In this document: piece after piece, positions 34,974-45,591 of the stretch
How the letters are laid out: each line of letters begins with the position of its first letter
How positions within the stretch are numbered: position 1 is the first letter of the stretch
DNA from: Puniceicoccales bacterium
Lineage (GTDB): Bacteria; Verrucomicrobiota; Verrucomicrobiia; Opitutales; UBA953
Direction: 5' to 3'
NCBI GenBank assembly: GCA_031269335.1
Contig: JAISZI010000072.1
Span: forward strand, 1-58,612
DNA length: 58,612 nt
Made by a program: the position numbers and the translations under genes
The notes under the pieces: model-generated
Told to the model about the DNA's origin: nothing
Database searches by the model: none
Seen by the model: only the letters and a program-made list of their open reading frames with translations

Positions 34974-35279
34974 GTCTGAAGGCGCGGGAGGAAAAGAGAA
35001 ACACAGAAAACGAAAAGCGAAATATGCACGCCCCAAAGACAAACTGCCCCCAGCCCCACACCCAATGGGACGAAGCCGACAACTTCTCTCACGAAGAGGG
35101 GAATAACGTGATCCGTGCTCGTTTCGCTCGCGCTCCTCCGGTTGGGTGATAACGCGAACAACCAGCGGTGAAGCGTAGCGGCATTGCCGCCGGACCTGCC
35201 CTTTGCGTTTTCTGCTGCGATTTTGGCGGGATTTTTCTGTTTTCGCCTTTGTTGGAATAAAATTCTGCGAGGAAGTCTG
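34974..35279. other. 306-bp gap without a supported gene
   Basis: Between prfC and the second Tat oxidoreductase (both minus strand) I see no convincing gene or terminator. About 35100-35220 is unlike its surroundings, with short complementary words such as GTTGGGTGATAACG and GCGGCATTGCCGCC, and may be a piece of an intergenic repeat. Confidence 0.4.
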
Positions 35280-36674
35280 TTACAGGCCTGGAACAGCCCA
35301 GCCGGATCGGTATTCGCGCCGTGTGAAGGCGTTGGCTTCTGCGATGTCGAAGCGTGAGTTTGCGGAGTCCCAAAGCAGGGTTGTTTTGGGGAAGCGGGAG
35401 GCGACGCCGCCGAGGAGGACGGCTTCTGTGAGGGGACCTGAATAGTCGAAGCCTGTTTGTGTTTTTCCGTTGCCGCGGCAGGCTTCCACGAATTCCGCCC
35501 AGTGGTTGCCACTCCGTTCGCGGGGCAGTTTGATGTCGGCAAATTTTTCGCGTGGGTATAGGCGTGCCTGGCTGATGTGCTCCAAGAGCATTACTCCGTC
35601 CGTTCCGACGAAGATAGAGCCGCCGCTTGGGAGACCGCGCAGGCGTTTGCGGTTTGGGTCTCCCGGAGGTGCGCTCCATTCTGTGACTAAATCGGCGATT
35701 TTGCGTGGGGGAAAAACACTTCCGTCGTACCAGAACAGTGTAAGCGATTTTCCTGCTGTGCGCGGGGTGCCGTCGAAGGTCAGGATGACTTTTGCGTTAG
35801 TTGCCCAGTTGACTTCGTTTGGTTTGGGACCTTCGGAGCGCACGGAAGTTGGGGAGCCGAGGTCGAGTGCTCCGAAGACGGGGTCGAGGATATGACATGC
35901 CATATCGCCGAGGGTGCCTGTGCCGAAGTCGAGGCGTTTGCGCCAGTTGCCGGGGTGGTAGTAACCGCCGCCGATGTAGGGGCGGTCGGCGCAGCCGCCC
36001 AACCAGACGTCCCAGAGTAGATTGGGGGGCACGCGGTCGGTTCTTGTGGGGAGCTTGCCTTTGTCTCCCCAGTGTTTTGCGCACCATGAGTGGACTTCTT
36101 TAATTTTGCCGATGCCTCCGCTGCGGAGGAATGCGACGGCGGAGCGGTAGTATGCGCCTGCGTGGATTTGGATTCCCATTTGCGTGACAACGTTCCGTTC
36201 GCGGGCAACTTCTTTCATGCGGCGCGTTTCGTAGAGGTTGTGGGCGAGGGGTTTTTGTCCGTAAACATGTTTGCCGAGCAACATGGAACTTACGGCGATG
36301 GGTGCGTGTGAATGGTCTGGCGTGGAGACGTTTACGGAATCGATGTTTTTCGCTTCTGCGTCGAGGAGGCGTCGCCAGTCTTGGTAAAAGCGTGCTTTGG
36401 GGAAACGTTTGCGGGCGTCTGCCATGCGGGCGGTGTCCACGTCGCAAACTGCGACAACTTCGACGTTGGGGACGCTGGCTATGGCAGTCAGGTCTGCCCA
36501 TGCCATTCCGGCTGCGCCGAAACTTGCGTGGCGAATCCGCGAGGATGGCGGCGCGGCGCGCAAGTCGTGTGCTATAAAGGGCATGGCAAATGCTGCTGTC
36601 CCTATTGTTTTCAGAAATTCCCGGCGGCTTGTTCCGCTTGAGGGTGCGAGAGAACGGGTGTTGGTGTCTTTCAT
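35280..36674 (-). CDS. Tat-exported Gfo/Idh/MocA-family oxidoreductase (second copy of family)
   Basis: 464 aa. The leader TSRREFLKTIGTAAFAMPF (about 15-33) is a twin-arginine signal. A degenerate Rossmann glycine motif, ASFGAAGMAWADL, is followed by VVAVCDVD, then STPDHSHAP and the family signature YGQKPLAHNLYETR. The C-terminal catalytic domain carries GTLGDMACHILDPVF. It is only distantly similar to the 12.8-kb family member, so it is not a recent duplication. The substrate is presumably a periplasmic sugar or sugar acid. Confidence 0.9.
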   Translation of the reverse strand: MKDTNTRSLAPSSGTSRREFLKTIGTAAFAMPFIAHDLRAAPPSSRIRHASFGAAGMAWADLTAIASVPNVEVVAVCDVDTARMADARKRFPKARFYQDWRRLLDAEAKNIDSVNVSTPDHSHAPIAVSSMLLGKHVYGQKPLAHNLYETRRMKEVARERNVVTQMGIQIHAGAYYRSAVAFLRSGGIGKIKEVHSWCAKHWGDKGKLPTRTDRVPPNLLWDVWLGGCADRPYIGGGYYHPGNWRKRLDFGTGTLGDMACHILDPVFGALDLGSPTSVRSEGPKPNEVNWATNAKVILTFDGTPRTAGKSLTLFWYDGSVFPPRKIADLVTEWSAPPGDPNRKRLRGLPSGGSIFVGTDGVMLLEHISQARLYPREKFADIKLPRERSGNHWAEFVEACRGNGKTQTGFDYSGPLTEAVLLGGVASRFPKTTLLWDSANSRFDIAEANAFTRREYRSGWAVPGL

Positions 36675-36833
36675 GTGTTTTGTGGTGAGTGGGAAAGTCC
36701 TGTTTTTTCGTGGGAGAAAGTATCTCTTTTGGGCGGCGTTGACACAATTTCTGTAAAAAAGTTCCGGAAGGTGCCGTTGTGTTTATCTGTGTTAAGCGGC
36801 GTTTCTCGGCTTTCGGGGCGGCGGTGAATTACG

Positions 36834-38570
36834 TTAGTGGGGCGGGGAATTTTCCATTAGGACGCGGAAGCCTCGCAGGCGGTTTTTTTCGCGTTTTGGG
36901 ATACTTTTGGAGGGGATTGTGAGGAGGGTATCGAGGTTTGTTTGGTAGTTGCCGCCGATTTCTGTGGCTTCGTTGGAGAAGACATCGGTTTGCAACCATT
37001 CGCTTACATTGCCGAGAAGGTCGTTGAAGCCGTTTGAGTTAGGTTTTCCTGTGTTGATGGGGCGCACTTTGTTTGCGCTGTTCTCGAAGGCGTGGGCTTG
37101 GGATGCAAGCGTGGGGCGGTCTGGGAGGGTGCCGAGGGCGTCGAGAAATTCTTTTTGGGTGGGGAGGCGTATTTCGTGGCCGGTTACCCAGCTTAGCCGT
37201 TGGCAGAAAAGGAGGGCGTCGGTGTAGGAAACGGAGTCAACGGGGAGAAATGCGTCGCGGGAGGCGCTGGGGTTTTCGCCGTCCATGAGGGCGGAGTAGA
37301 GTGCTTGGGGGATTTCGGAGCGGAAGAGGAGGCGTGTCTTGTGGGAGGGGAGGGGTTTGAACATGTCTGCGAGGAGGTTTTTGATGACGGGGATTTCGTT
37401 GGTTTTGAGGCTGATGAATTGGAGTTGTTTTCGGGTGTCCAGGGGGAGGGCGCGGGCACGCGGGAATTTTTTTTGGATGAGTGATTCTTTTTGGAGGGCG
37501 AGGACGGAGCGTGTTGCGACTTCGGAGGTGCGGCCGGAGCGGAGTGCTTCGTTGATGGCGGAGGCGGCTTGGGAGAGTTCGGCTGCGTGGGGTTTTATCA
37601 AGGTGTGGTCGTGTTCCGACCAGAGGTTTTCGAGGATTTTCGGGTTGATATGGCGGCTGCGGGGGTATTTTTTTGACAGGAGTTCAAGTTCTATAAGTGC
37701 CTTGCTCCATTGTTGTTCTGCTTCGGCTTGGGCGTTATTTGTGGCGAGTTTTCGGGCGGTGTTGAGGGAGGATTGAATGAGTTCGTATTCGGGGGTCGAT
37801 TTCATCGTTTCGTAGCTGGCTTCGAGATTGTTGAGTCGGGGGAGGATGAGGGGGAACATGCCTTGGTATCTTATGCGCAGGGTGTTTTCCAATTCGTGGG
37901 CTTCTTTGTAGGCGGTAGCGGCTTCTTCCCAATTGCGTTGTGCGGCGAGGGTGTCGCCTTCTTTTTCGAGGGCGATTGTGCGGGCGTAGATGGGGCGGCT
38001 TTCGGCGTGGCGAATTTCGTATTCGAGGTGGGTTGTGCGGGTGATGTTTTTCATTTTGCTCAAGGGGAACTCGTCTTCGATCCGTTTTTCCCAGGTGAGT
38101 GCTTCCTCGAAAGTTTTTGCGGCGGTGTTGAACTCGCCTTTTTTAATGGCTTCGATGGCGATGGCTTCGATGGCGACACTTTTTTCGCGGCATTCGGTAG
38201 CTTTTATGGTCTGCCATTTTTGGCGAATTTCATCAATTAGCATCGTTGGGTCGCCGTGGGAGCCGGATCGCATTACGTATTCTTCTCTCAGGGTGAGGGC
38301 TTCTTCGAGCAATTTGATGTCGTCGGGTTCGAGTTTGGGGCGAAATTCGCTGGCGGTGACGAAGCGGTTCCATTTTTGGCGGCTTTTTTCTTCGATGTCT
38401 TCGAGTTCGCGGCGGTCTTGGTAGGCGTCTTTGGTGGAGCGTTCGGGTGCTTTTGGACCGAGTTTTGCGATGAAAAGTGAGGCGCAGAGGGCGGCGATGA
38501 CGCCCAGGAGTATTAGGATTATTTGGAGCGTTCCGCCTGAACGCTGTTTGTATGGCTGGACGTATGCCAT
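36834..38570 (-). CDS. membrane-anchored protein with formylglycine-generating-enzyme-like domain
   Basis: 578 aa. One N-terminal membrane segment (LQIILILLGVIAALCASLF, about 15-33) is followed by about 400 charged, helical residues (coiled-coil-like) that should lie in the periplasm. A C-terminal FGE/sulfatase-modifying-factor fold follows: LPVDSVSYTDALLFCQRLSW, RLPTQKEFLDAL, NGFNDLLGNVSEWL and RGFRVL. No active-site cysteine pair typical of true FGE is evident, so a binding or structural role is more likely. Divergent from tyrA. Confidence 0.8.
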   Translation of the reverse strand: MAYVQPYKQRSGGTLQIILILLGVIAALCASLFIAKLGPKAPERSTKDAYQDRRELEDIEEKSRQKWNRFVTASEFRPKLEPDDIKLLEEALTLREEYVMRSGSHGDPTMLIDEIRQKWQTIKATECREKSVAIEAIAIEAIKKGEFNTAAKTFEEALTWEKRIEDEFPLSKMKNITRTTHLEYEIRHAESRPIYARTIALEKEGDTLAAQRNWEEAATAYKEAHELENTLRIRYQGMFPLILPRLNNLEASYETMKSTPEYELIQSSLNTARKLATNNAQAEAEQQWSKALIELELLSKKYPRSRHINPKILENLWSEHDHTLIKPHAAELSQAASAINEALRSGRTSEVATRSVLALQKESLIQKKFPRARALPLDTRKQLQFISLKTNEIPVIKNLLADMFKPLPSHKTRLLFRSEIPQALYSALMDGENPSASRDAFLPVDSVSYTDALLFCQRLSWVTGHEIRLPTQKEFLDALGTLPDRPTLASQAHAFENSANKVRPINTGKPNSNGFNDLLGNVSEWLQTDVFSNEATEIGGNYQTNLDTLLTIPSKSIPKREKNRLRGFRVLMENSPPH

Positions 38571-38660
38571 GTCGGTTTGAATAGTTTTGATGCGGTTAGT
38601 TCGTTTGTTGGACAAGGAGGGAGATTTGGTTACGAATGTCTTTCTTTTCAACTGGAAAAC

Positions 38661-39551
38661 GTGTTTCAGAAAATTGCCATTCTTGGTCCCGGTTTGTTAG
38701 GGGCGTCACTTATGCAGGCTGTCCGCGAGCGCGGGTTGGCGCGGCATCTTGCTGCGTGGTCGCGCAGTGAGGGCACGCGTGCGGCGTGTGTTGGGCGGGC
38801 GTGGTGCGATAGTGTCCACGAAAGCCCTGCTGAATGTGTGAGGGGGGCGGAGTTGGTTGTGGTTTGTGTGCCGGTAGATAGGATTGTCGAGGTGCTTGCG
38901 GCGGCGGCGTCTGGGATGGGCGGGGGTGCGATTGTTTCTGATGTGGGCAGCGTCAAAGCTGGTATTTGTCGGGCGGCGGGCACGGTTGTGCCGGCTGGCG
39001 CATTTTTCATTGGGTCTCACCCGATGGCGGGGACGGAGAAATCGGGGTTGGAACATGCTTCTGCCGGTCTTTTTGAAGGGCGTTCGTGTTTCGTGACACC
39101 GCCGTCCGGGGCGGTGGGGGACGGGGAGGAATGGGGCGGCGGCGTTGTTAAAGCGGTGGGGGTGTTGGAGCGATTTTGGCGGGCTTTGGGGATGCGGACT
39201 TTTGTGGTTTCGCCGCAGGAACATGATGAGATCGTGGCGGGGGTGAGTCACTTGCCCCATTTTGCGGCTGTGGCGCTTGCCGGTGTTCTGATGCGCCGAC
39301 CTTCGCAATGGCGCGAGTTTGGCGGACCTGGTCTGCGCGACACTACACGTGTTGCGGGCGGTGACCCCGGTATTTGGTGTGCGATTGCATCGGAGAATCG
39401 GGCGCAGATACTGGATGCGTTGGATAACTATCGGGCTGAATTGGATTCTTTGCGGGCGGTTTTTCGGGACGGCGACGACAAGGCTCTTTATGCGATGCTC
39501 TCGCGTGCCAAAGAATGGCGGGATTTGCTGCCTTTGTTGCCGGGTTCGTGA
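38661..39551 (+). CDS. tyrA: prephenate/arogenate dehydrogenase
   Basis: 296 aa, tyrosine synthesis. The NAD-binding segment KIAILGPGLLGASLMQAV opens the protein. VSDVGSVKAGI, GSHPMAGTEKSGLEHA with the catalytic His, and the helical dimerisation domain with HDEIVAGVSHLPHF follow. GTG 38661 places the Rossmann strand four residues from the start, which is typical. No ATG fits, and longer TTG starts would overlap the upstream region of the divergent gene. An intrinsic terminator follows. Confidence 0.88.
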   Translation: MFQKIAILGPGLLGASLMQAVRERGLARHLAAWSRSEGTRAACVGRAWCDSVHESPAECVRGAELVVVCVPVDRIVEVLAAAASGMGGGAIVSDVGSVKAGICRAAGTVVPAGAFFIGSHPMAGTEKSGLEHASAGLFEGRSCFVTPPSGAVGDGEEWGGGVVKAVGVLERFWRALGMRTFVVSPQEHDEIVAGVSHLPHFAAVALAGVLMRRPSQWREFGGPGLRDTTRVAGGDPGIWCAIASENRAQILDALDNYRAELDSLRAVFRDGDDKALYAMLSRAKEWRDLLPLLPGS

Positions 39552-39587
39552 AATTGGAAAAATTGGCTTGGCGTTGAGGGAGCCTGC

Positions 39588-39624
39588 AAAAAAACCACCG
39601 GTGTTTTATGCCGGTGGTTTTTTT
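39588..39624. terminator. bidirectional intrinsic terminator between tyrA and gapA
   Basis: A perfect stem, AAAACCACCGG / CCGGTGGTTTT, with loop TGTTTTATG is flanked by an A run on the left and a T run on the right. It therefore serves the convergent genes on both strands. Confidence 0.92.
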
Positions 39625-39641
39625 TGGTATGGTCGTCAGAA

Positions 39642-40718
<1,077 letters not shown>

Positions 40719-40830
40719 TTAGAGGAAAATGCCGACGGGGCGGAATGCCCTGCAGGCGGGGGCGACTTGATGTGTTATTGCGATAGTGGAGCAAGTGGAA
40801 AATTTTCTGTGATGGCGGATGGACGCATTT

Positions 40831-41820
40831 TCAGCGGATTTTTTTCATTTGTTTGAGCGTGATGGGGTAGATGTCGCCTTGTTCAGAGGCGATGATGAGG
40901 TGCTCGTTGTCGGTGAAGGCGATGGCTTCTACTTGCCATGATTCGAGGGGAACTTGGATCGGGCGGAAGAAGACATTGCCCGAAAGAGGATTGGCGGCGT
41001 CGGCGGGCGGGAAGAATGCCCAGATATTGTGGTAGGTGAGAATGGCGAGGCGGCGTCCGTCGGGCGAGACGGCGGCGTCGGTGACCATGCCGAGGGAGTT
41101 GAAGGAGGTGACGGGGTGAAAGACGCCGGAACCGTCGGGTTGAATTTGGAGGACGCACAGGACTGTCCAAGTATCGGGGAGGCGTTTCGTGAGGGTGTAT
41201 ATTTTGTTGTTCCAGAGAAAAATAGCTTCGCAATCGAAGCGGAGGAGGGGATCGGGAAACACCTTTTGTTGGGCGTGCCGCACGGCGATTTTTTTCGGGG
41301 AAACGGTGGTATCGCGCAGAGGGTCGGGTTCGGGGAAGACAATCAAGCGGAGATTGCGGCGGCGGCTGCCGTTGTTGCCGATGTCGGCGACGATGAGACG
41401 TCCTGTCGCGGTGTCCACGGTGATGGCTTCCCAGTCCACATTGGAAACGCCGGTGAGGGTAATTCCCTTGTAGCTTTGCGGGGCGTTGGGCGGTTTTACG
41501 ATGGAGCCGTCGGCGCGTAGGGCGACGATGCAGGGGGCGTTGCCGGAGTCACTAATTGCCCAAAAGACACCTGGGTATTTTTTGCTGGCGGCGAGGCCGG
41601 AGCATTCGGGCAGGAGGCGTTTGTCGAAGCTCGCAGAGCGTTTGAGGCGGAGCGGCTGGACTGACCCTGGTTTGACGGAAATGTTCTCTCGCGGCGTAGT
41701 GTCGGCGCCAGCGCAGGCGGCGATGCCAGCCATTGTGGCAAACGGCACGAGTATCCCTGCCGCAATGTATGTGCGTAGCCGAAAGAAGGAACTGCCCCTG
41801 CGGGTGAAACGCTGTATCAT
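40831..41820 (-). CDS. lipoprotein with beta-propeller-like repeats
   Basis: 329 aa. A hydrophobic leader ends in a lipobox-like GIAAC (Cys36). The mature part contains repeated strands of propeller type: SGLAASKKYPGVFWAISDSG, DWEAITVDTATGRLIVADIG, FDCEAIFLWNNKIYTLTKR and AAVSPDGRRLAILTYHN. The pattern D-W/C-E-A-I recurs. It resembles phytase-like/SdiA-regulated propeller proteins, but I cannot assign a function. ATG 41820 is preferred; the longer frame runs into the gatC upstream region. Confidence 0.72.
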   Translation of the reverse strand: MIQRFTRRGSSFFRLRTYIAAGILVPFATMAGIAACAGADTTPRENISVKPGSVQPLRLKRSASFDKRLLPECSGLAASKKYPGVFWAISDSGNAPCIVALRADGSIVKPPNAPQSYKGITLTGVSNVDWEAITVDTATGRLIVADIGNNGSRRRNLRLIVFPEPDPLRDTTVSPKKIAVRHAQQKVFPDPLLRFDCEAIFLWNNKIYTLTKRLPDTWTVLCVLQIQPDGSGVFHPVTSFNSLGMVTDAAVSPDGRRLAILTYHNIWAFFPPADAANPLSGNVFFRPIQVPLESWQVEAIAFTDNEHLIIASEQGDIYPITLKQMKKIR

Positions 41821-41940
41821 ACCGGCGGAAAAAGTCGAAAAGGCAGGGGCATGAGGCAACTCCCGAATTTTGGCGGGACGATGCGGCATGGGATTATGGT
41901 GTGGAGTCACGGGCAAAACTGCCTTTCCTGCCGTCTTCGC

Positions 41941-42279
41941 ATGACATCGACCACCGTTTCTTCAAAGACAAACAAAGAGGGTCCGGCACGGACGGACATC
42001 AACATTGACCATCTCACGAAACTTGCCCGAATCGCGCTCAGCGACGAGGAGAAGCTGCGCTTCGCCGGGGAACTTTGCTTGATTCTCGACTATTTCGAGC
42101 AGCTCAAATCCGTGGACGTCTCCGGTGTCGAGCCGAGCGCCCACCCTTTCCCCGTTTTCAATGTACTGCGAGACGACGCGGCTGGACCGATGTTAGGTGC
42201 CGACGCTCTGCGACTCATTGCCCCAGTTTTCCGCGACGACTGTGTGGTCGTGCCCCGCATCGTGGATGACGAGGGGTAA
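41941..42279 (+). CDS. gatC: Asp/Glu-tRNA amidotransferase subunit C
   Basis: A 112-aa small chaperone subunit of GatCAB. The helix INIDHLTKLARIALSDEEKL, then LILDYFEQLKSVDVSGVEPS and the C-terminal LRDDAAGP loop are typical. It precedes gatA by 64 bp. The extended N-terminus up to ATG 41851 is not conserved. Confidence 0.93.
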   Translation: MTSTTVSSKTNKEGPARTDINIDHLTKLARIALSDEEKLRFAGELCLILDYFEQLKSVDVSGVEPSAHPFPVFNVLRDDAAGPMLGADALRLIAPVFRDDCVVVPRIVDDEG

Positions 42280-42343
42280 TTCTTTTTTTCGTTCCTTTTC
42301 CCCTCGGAATACCGCCAACCGTAAAACAACTTTCCCACGATCC

Positions 42344-43795
42344 ATGTCCCTTTGTCAAAAAACAGCCGCCGAGCTTGCTGCTCTCCTTTCCAACCGAGAT
42401 GTCTCCGCCCGTGAAATTGCTCTCGCCTGCATTGCCCGTGTCGAGGCTGTTGACGCCCGCGTCGGTGCCTTCCTCGGATTTGACGCCGCCGACTTTCTCG
42501 CGCAGGCAGATGCCTCCGATGCACGGCGCAGCCGAGGCGCGGCGCTCGGCGTGCTCGACGGCGTTCCCGTCGCCCTCAAAGATAATATCTCCGCCATCGG
42601 GCAACCCCTCACTTGCGCCAGCAAAATTCTCTCCGGCTATGTCTCGCCCTACGACGCCACCGTAACGCGCAAGCTGCGCGAAGCCGGCGCGGTCGTTTGG
42701 GGACGCCTCAATATGGACGAGTTTGCGATGGGTGCTTCGACCACGAACTCCGCCTTTCACCCGACGCGGAATCCGTGGGACACCGCCCGTTCCCCCGGCG
42801 GCAGCAGCGGCGGCAGCGCGGCGGCGGTGGCAGCGAGCATGACACCTCTCGCATTGGGCAGCGACACGGGTGGCTCCATTCGCCAACCTGCGGCGCATTG
42901 CGGCGTGGTCGGCCTCAAACCTACTTATGGGCGCGTGAGCCGTTACGGTCTGGCGGCGTTTGCCTCCTCGCTCGATCAAATAGGTCCCATTGCCAACACC
43001 GTCGTTGACGCCGCGTTGCTCCTGCAAGTTATCGCGGGCGGAGACCCGTTTGACGGCACTTCGCTTGCCGATGCCGTGCCGGACTATGCCGCCGGAATGC
43101 GTGCGGCGCACGGACCATGGAAAATAGGTATTCCAGACGAATTTTTTTCCGATGCCCCCGCCAGTGCGCGATCAGCCGTGGAAGTCGCGGCGGCATTTTT
43201 TCAAGGGCGCGGTGACACGATAATCCCCGTCTCTTTGCCACGGGCAAAGCACGCCGTAGCAGCTTATTACATAATTGCTACAGCCGAAGCCTCTTCGAAT
43301 CTTGCCCGCTACGACGGCATTCGTTACGGGCAGCGCAGCACCGGTGCCACCGACGCCACGGATATCTATGCCTTGAGCCGCGCCGAGGGATTTGGCGATG
43401 AGGTGAAACGCCGTATCATCCTTGGCGCCTACGTGTTAACTTCGGGCTACTACGAGGCTTATTATTTACGTGCTCAAAAAGTGCGCTCGTTAATCCGCGA
43501 CGATTTTGCCCGCGTTTTTGAGACCGTTGACTTCATTCTCGCGCCAGTCACGCCCACGCCCCCGCCGCGCATTGGCGACGGAATCGGGCTGCTCGAACAA
43601 TACCTCGGCGACATTTACACGATCCCCGTGAATCTCGCTGGTCTGCCCGCGATAAGCGTCCCCTGCGGCGAGGCGGACAAGCTGCCATCGGGGTTTCAGC
43701 TCATCGGCAAACCACTCGACGAGTGCACGCTCCTCGCCGGTGCACACGCTTTTGAGGAAGCCCACGATTTCGCTGCGCGCCGCCCGACTCTGTGA
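42344..43795 (+). CDS. gatA: Asp/Glu-tRNA amidotransferase subunit A
   Basis: A 483-aa amidase that supplies ammonia for tRNA-dependent Gln/Asn formation. The Ser-cisSer-Lys triad is seen as K in GVPVALKDNI, and SPGGSSGGSAAAVAAS plus GSDTGGSIRQPA. The C-terminal amidase core is complete. Its presence suggests indirect charging of tRNA-Gln or tRNA-Asn. gatB is not adjacent in this window. tRNA-Cys follows. Confidence 0.95.
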   Translation: MSLCQKTAAELAALLSNRDVSAREIALACIARVEAVDARVGAFLGFDAADFLAQADASDARRSRGAALGVLDGVPVALKDNISAIGQPLTCASKILSGYVSPYDATVTRKLREAGAVVWGRLNMDEFAMGASTTNSAFHPTRNPWDTARSPGGSSGGSAAAVAASMTPLALGSDTGGSIRQPAAHCGVVGLKPTYGRVSRYGLAAFASSLDQIGPIANTVVDAALLLQVIAGGDPFDGTSLADAVPDYAAGMRAAHGPWKIGIPDEFFSDAPASARSAVEVAAAFFQGRGDTIIPVSLPRAKHAVAAYYIIATAEASSNLARYDGIRYGQRSTGATDATDIYALSRAEGFGDEVKRRIILGAYVLTSGYYEAYYLRAQKVRSLIRDDFARVFETVDFILAPVTPTPPPRIGDGIGLLEQYLGDIYTIPVNLAGLPAISVPCGEADKLPSGFQLIGKPLDECTLLAGAHAFEEAHDFAARRPTL

Positions 43796-43871
43796 ATTTT
43801 TTTTGTGCGCCCGAAAAAAAAGACTTGCGTTCCGAGGTAAACTTTCGCAGATTCCGCGCCGTTTCCTGAAT

Positions 43872-43946
43872 GGTGCGGTAGCCAAGTGGTAAGGTCGAGC
43901 TCTGCAAAAGCTCTATTCGGCGGTTCGATTCCGCCCCGCACCTCCA
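43872..43946 (+). tRNA. tRNA-Cys, anticodon GCA
   Basis: The acceptor GGTGCGG (43872-43878) pairs with CCGCACC (43936-43942). The discriminator is T (U73, the cysteine identity element), with an encoded CCA. The anticodon loop CTGCAAA holds GCA. D and T arms (GGTTCGATTCC) are normal. Confidence 0.96.
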
Positions 43947-43991
43947 ATTTTTTTCCGCCCCACCCCGTTTCGCTGAGCATGTGCCGGCGTG

Positions 43992-44585
43992 TTATTTTGC
44001 CGGTTCGGACACCGTTTTCTTTTTGCGCGGAAAAACGAAGAACCGTAGCAGGGAAAAATTCACAAACGCCATCAGCGGCACCTGCCCGATAAATACCGCC
44101 GTCGTGTGCCACGCCGACGCCGACATGCGAAACGATATCCCGAATGAATGCGCCCGATGCACGACCGCATTCGCGATCCCAGCGATAAAATCCCGCGACA
44201 TCATCTCCCGAATCGCATAATCGCGCAGCGCCCTCACCTCAGCGTCGAACCGCGCCACGAAATCCTGTCCAAAATACATTATCAAAAAAGATAAACACAC
44301 TCCCACCAACGACGTGGCAAGAAATCCAGAATAATGCTTGAAACTTGTCTTAACCTTAAAATTCCAACGGCTGTTCGCTTGATAAGAAAAAAGATTGGCG
44401 GCGAGGAACGAGACCGCGTTCGCCACCGCCCTCGGACTTCCTTCGGCGAGCGACAGGGTGGTCACAATTGCGGTAAGTCCCAAAAAATGGATGCTTACAT
44501 TAGCAAGCCCTATCGTGCAAAAACGCACGAAAGGCAAAGTGTCGGCAGGTGTTTTTTTTAGAACCTTCCGTAAAAAAGATAACAT
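43992..44585 (-). CDS. GtrA-like membrane protein
   Basis: 197 aa with four hydrophobic segments of the GtrA family: FVRFCTIGLANVSIHFLGL, AVANAVSFLAANLFSY, YSGFLATSLVGVCLSFLI and TTAVFIGQVPLMAFVNFSLL. The SRWNF motif after TM2 and the positive C-terminus (FPRKKK) are typical. The family helps flip or transfer polyprenyl-linked sugars for cell-surface polysaccharides. A hydrophilic insertion (about 110-150) between TM3 and TM4 is larger than usual. Confidence 0.8.
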   Translation of the reverse strand: MLSFLRKVLKKTPADTLPFVRFCTIGLANVSIHFLGLTAIVTTLSLAEGSPRAVANAVSFLAANLFSYQANSRWNFKVKTSFKHYSGFLATSLVGVCLSFLIMYFGQDFVARFDAEVRALRDYAIREMMSRDFIAGIANAVVHRAHSFGISFRMSASAWHTTAVFIGQVPLMAFVNFSLLRFFVFPRKKKTVSEPAK

Positions 44586-44660
44586 GCCGAAAAGTTAAAG
44601 ATGGTTGTGTGTTTTTTAGACTGCCGAACTGGCATAAATACTGTCACCGGATACAAAAAG

Positions 44661-44697
44661 TTCCGCCGCAGGTAAAATTTTTACCGGTGCGGCGGAG
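44661..44697 (-). terminator. terminator of the downstream discoidin-like gene
   Basis: TCCGCCGCA (44662-44670) pairs perfectly with TGCGGCGGA (44688-44696) around an inner GGTAAAA/TTTTACC stem. Read on the minus strand it is followed by ACTTTTTG, so it ends the gene at 44710-45363. Confidence 0.75.
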
Positions 44698-44709
44698 ACA
44701 GAGATGCCT

Positions 44710-45363
44710 TTATATCCCGTAAACTTCGACTTCGACGTAGTGGTTCCCCTGATCCGAAGTGTTACCCGCGCTGTAAAGGCGCACATAACGCCCTTTCACC
44801 GCGTTCACGGGGATGACCTTGCCCAAGAAAGTTTCGACGTAGGTTTTATCCGAGCCGGCACCAAGTTTGTGGAGATTTTGGAAATCTGCGTTGAAGACAG
44901 TGGTGACACCGCTTTTGAAAGTTGGATCGTTCGAAATTTGCACGACGACCGCTTTGTAAGCGCGTTCTTGGCGGTGGAAATGCCAGACGGCTATGGCGTA
45001 AATTTCGCCCACCTTTTCGAGGTCAATTTGGACCCACTGGGGACCGGGGGCAAATTCCACCTCGTAACCTTCGTCGGCAAGTTTTTCGCCATCAGTGATA
45101 TAGGTCAGTTCACCTACAATGGGTATTTTGTCACTTGACGTGACGGTTTTTTTTGCGGCGAGGTTGGTCGTGCCTTTTGGGACGAATAACTTCGGGTGTT
45201 TCTGGGGGGTCTTGTCCAGATTTGGCCAGATCGGCGGTTTAGGTGTCCCTACGATGGACTTCATCGGAGTTAAAACCGTCAGCTGGGTTTTGCCGTCCTG
45301 CGCCATCGCAGGCAGTAGAGTTGCTCCGAAAAAGAGCAAAGCAGCAATAGTGTGTTTTTTCAT
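44710..45363 (-). CDS. secreted discoidin-like (F5/8 type C) protein, copy 1
   Basis: 217 aa. Signal peptide MKKHTIAALLFFGATLLPAMA, then a proline-rich stretch (VGTPKPPIWPNLDKTPQKHP). A galactose-binding-like jelly roll follows: LTYITDGEKLADEGYEVE, GPQWVQIDLEKVGEIYAIAV and GRYVRLYSAGNTS. Such folds bind glycans or decorate enzymes. It is about 85% similar by eye to the gene at 45592-46245, including leader DNA, so they arose by tandem duplication. Confidence 0.8.
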   Translation of the reverse strand: MKKHTIAALLFFGATLLPAMAQDGKTQLTVLTPMKSIVGTPKPPIWPNLDKTPQKHPKLFVPKGTTNLAAKKTVTSSDKIPIVGELTYITDGEKLADEGYEVEFAPGPQWVQIDLEKVGEIYAIAVWHFHRQERAYKAVVVQISNDPTFKSGVTTVFNADFQNLHKLGAGSDKTYVETFLGKVIPVNAVKGRYVRLYSAGNTSDQGNHYVEVEVYGI

Positions 45364-45535
45364 GGTTAGGAAAAGTTGAGTTTTGTGTTTTGTGGCGATG
45401 CTGCCGCGGTAGGCAGCATCAAGGAAAGTTCGTAGAGTTTTTTCTTTGTCGTATGTCGTGCACCGGGCGTTGCAATCGAATTTTTTTGATAATTGCTGCG
45501 AAACGCTGGCATTTACCGATTGGAAAAACTAAACA

Positions 45536-45579
45536 TTAAAAAACTTCGCCGCAGGTAAATTTTTACCAATGCAGCGAAG
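45536..45579 (-). terminator. terminator of the upstream discoidin-like gene
   Basis: CTTCGCCGC and GCAGCGAAG form an imperfect stem (45544-45579) around GGTAAATTTTTACC, followed on the minus strand by six T. It is the counterpart of the terminator at 44661-44697. Confidence 0.7.
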
Positions 45580-45591
45580 ATGGCAGCGGTC